This document shows, piece by piece, positions 62,854 through 64,000 of a stretch of DNA of 64,000 nucleotides (the first letter of the stretch is position 1; each line of letters starts with the position of its first letter). Under the pieces are notes generated by a model. The model was not told where the DNA came from. It searched no databases and saw nothing but the letters and a program-made list of their open reading frames with translations. A program made the translations under genes and the position numbers. Origin of the DNA: CAZSWR01 sp964610885 (lineage in GTDB: Bacteria; Bacteroidota; Ignavibacteria; Kapaibacteriales; UBA2268); assembly GCA_964610885.1 (NCBI GenBank), contig CAZSWR010000004.1, positions 20,610-84,609 on the forward strand, written 5' to 3'.

Positions 62854-63750
62854 ATGAAGAGAATTATTGTCATTATTTGTTTGCTTATGATTGTATTTTC
62901 AATCAATGCCGGAGCTTACAAAATCGAATTAAACCTGGAAAAAGGTAAATCGTACCCCATGAAAATGAGTCTTTCCTCCAGAGTCAATGAAAATATCGAT
63001 GGTAACGAAATTGATATTGACATGAGTATGGTTATGGAAAGTGATTTCCAAGTAACAGAAATCCAAGACTCAATCTACAAATCAGTGTTTACTTACAAAG
63101 ATTTTGAGATCAAAGTGAAATCAATGGGAGTTACCGTCGAAGTCAAACCCGGAATGAAAGATAAGTTTTCGGAAATATTCTCACAATTCATTGGCAAGCA
63201 ATTCACCTGCGATTTGAGCAAATCTGGCAAGTTATCGAACGTTCATGGCCTAAAGGAGCTGTTTGAACAATTAATGAAAGAACAAAAAGATTTGCCCGAC
63301 CAACAACTACAGCAAATCCGTTCCCAATTCGATCAGTCTTTTGGTGGTGATGCTAATCTTGGCAATATGTTGCCGGATTGTTCCATCTTTCCTGGGCGCG
63401 AGGTTGGCATCGGGGACGAATGGGAAGGATCGGCCCAAGTTTCGGCTTCGGCTCCAATGGCTGGAAAAAACAAGTATAAGCTGATCGTCGCGACGGACAC
63501 ATACTATCTAATCACTTGCGAATCCGAGCTTTCTCTTTTAAAGAACCAAGTGTCCAAAGAGGCTTCATATCAAATTAGCAACTTGGACGGAAAAGGCAAA
63601 TCGACAATTAAGTTGGATAGGAACTCGTGTTGGGTGGAAAGCAGCGAAGCCAAAATAAACTTCAGTGGGAACATCCTTATTGATAATGGCATAAAAGAGG
63701 TCAATGTACCGATGAAGATGTTTATTGGTATCAATCTTCAAAGGAAATAA
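62854..63750 (+). CDS. secreted protein, DUF6263-like
   Basis: 298 residues with a signal peptide (MKRIIVIICLLMIVFSINAGA). The mature start YKIELNLEKGKSYPMKMSLS matches the 'LxKGKxYxxKM' opening of DUF6263 proteins, and GREVGIGDEWEG is a later shared patch. These form beta-rich periplasmic or outer-membrane-associated folds of unknown role. Probably co-transcribed with the lipoprotein upstream. Confidence 0.75.
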   Translation: MKRIIVIICLLMIVFSINAGAYKIELNLEKGKSYPMKMSLSSRVNENIDGNEIDIDMSMVMESDFQVTEIQDSIYKSVFTYKDFEIKVKSMGVTVEVKPGMKDKFSEIFSQFIGKQFTCDLSKSGKLSNVHGLKELFEQLMKEQKDLPDQQLQQIRSQFDQSFGGDANLGNMLPDCSIFPGREVGIGDEWEGSAQVSASAPMAGKNKYKLIVATDTYYLITCESELSLLKNQVSKEASYQISNLDGKGKSTIKLDRNSCWVESSEAKINFSGNILIDNGIKEVNVPMKMFIGINLQRK

Positions 63751-63963
63751 TGGTTTATTAACGTTTTTGCAGGGTATATTTCCAAATTCAATTTTAAGCG
63801 GGTAATCAAAATCGAATATGTTTTTACCATGTAGCGGTACCTATCAGCAATTTTCTGGCAGCCTATTGAGACAGCAAAACAATCAGGAACAATACCACAC
63901 GGAAGCGCGATTATTTTCTTGCTATTTTTAACGTCTTGAAGACCATGGTTTTACCAGAAGTAG

Positions 63964-63982
63964 GGGCGAGGTAACCTCGCCC
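63964..63982. repeat. 19-bp palindrome
   Basis: GGGCGAGGT A ACCTCGCCC, perfect 9-bp arms around a single base. No T-run follows. Just beyond the last gene near the window edge; could be a terminator remnant or small repeat. Confidence 0.6.
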
Positions 63983-64000
63983 TCACAACTTGTATTATCT

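Noticed and set aside
1..64000. tRNA, rRNA, tmRNA, CRISPR arrays
   Set aside because: I looked for T-arm words (GGTTCGA-type) with a CCA-ready acceptor arm and for regularly spaced direct repeats and found none. A covariance-model search would be decisive.

Overview
The window looks like a chromosomal segment of a free-living, Gram-negative member of the Bacteroidota/Chlorobiota (FCB) lineage. The signs are three long secreted proteins with type IX secretion (T9SS) C-terminal sorting domains, many 'choice-of-anchor D' and VWA surface modules, outer-membrane barrels, the uppS-bamA-skp-skp-lpxD envelope cluster, a TonB-dependent receptor and the tiny AURKAIP1/COX24-type ribosome-associated protein. 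The style (VWA plus anchor-D plus T9SS proteins, dispersed cell-wall genes) fits the Kapabacteria/Ignavibacteria side of the group best. That placement is inference from gene content, not from a marker phylogeny.

Layout. 1-5.5 kb (minus strand): isoprenoid gene ispE (cut by the window edge), a secreted unknown, an S4-type pseudouridine synthase, yajC, tgt and a Gfo/Idh/MocA oxidoreductase. 5.7-17.1 kb: a 965-aa T9SS protein, a repeat-rich intergenic region, dtd, a 1527-aa VWA/anchor-D/T9SS protein, a TerB-like protein and two tandem barrel paralogues. 17.5-24.6 kb: an orphan small protein between strong hairpins, aspartate ammonia-lyase fused to a cyclic-nucleotide-binding domain, an esterase-fold protein lacking its nucleophile, a flavin-type oxidoreductase, and a TPP riboswitch in front of a TonB-dependent receptor (probable thiamine importer). 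24.8-33.8 kb: a tight three-gene minus-strand operon (giant VWA-WD40-propeller-cohesin-T9SS protein, a barrel with two OmpA domains, and a membrane protein joining a PP2C-like cytosolic domain to a periplasmic TonB C-terminal domain). This is the most unusual locus in the window. 34.2-36 kb: a deoxyhypusine-synthase-like enzyme, the 31-residue AURKAIP1/COX24 protein and HU. 36.2-42.6 kb (plus strand): uppS-bamA-skp1-skp2-lpxD, then a Cys/Lys-rich heavy-metal-domain protein. 43-51 kb: a DUF4932-like metalloprotease, cinA, a TPR histidine kinase, murC, lipB and a lipoprotein. 51.1-53.1 kb: an AT-rich restriction-modification pair, probably acquired. 53.2-57.2 kb: cmk, murD, a small membrane protein and ftsW. 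57.5-64 kb: a secreted unknown, rpsA (S1), two lipoproteins and a secreted protein.

Intergenic DNA carries at least two dispersed repeat families, each with three copies here. One is a ~131-136 bp MITE-like element with 17-19 bp terminal inverted repeats. The other is a ~171-175 bp element built from palindromes around CGCGTAGCG. There are also several unrelated strong hairpins, two candidate short ORFs with good ribosome-binding sites, and an unexplained structured stretch plus leader ORF between the two skp genes. I saw no tRNA, rRNA, CRISPR array or full-length transposase.
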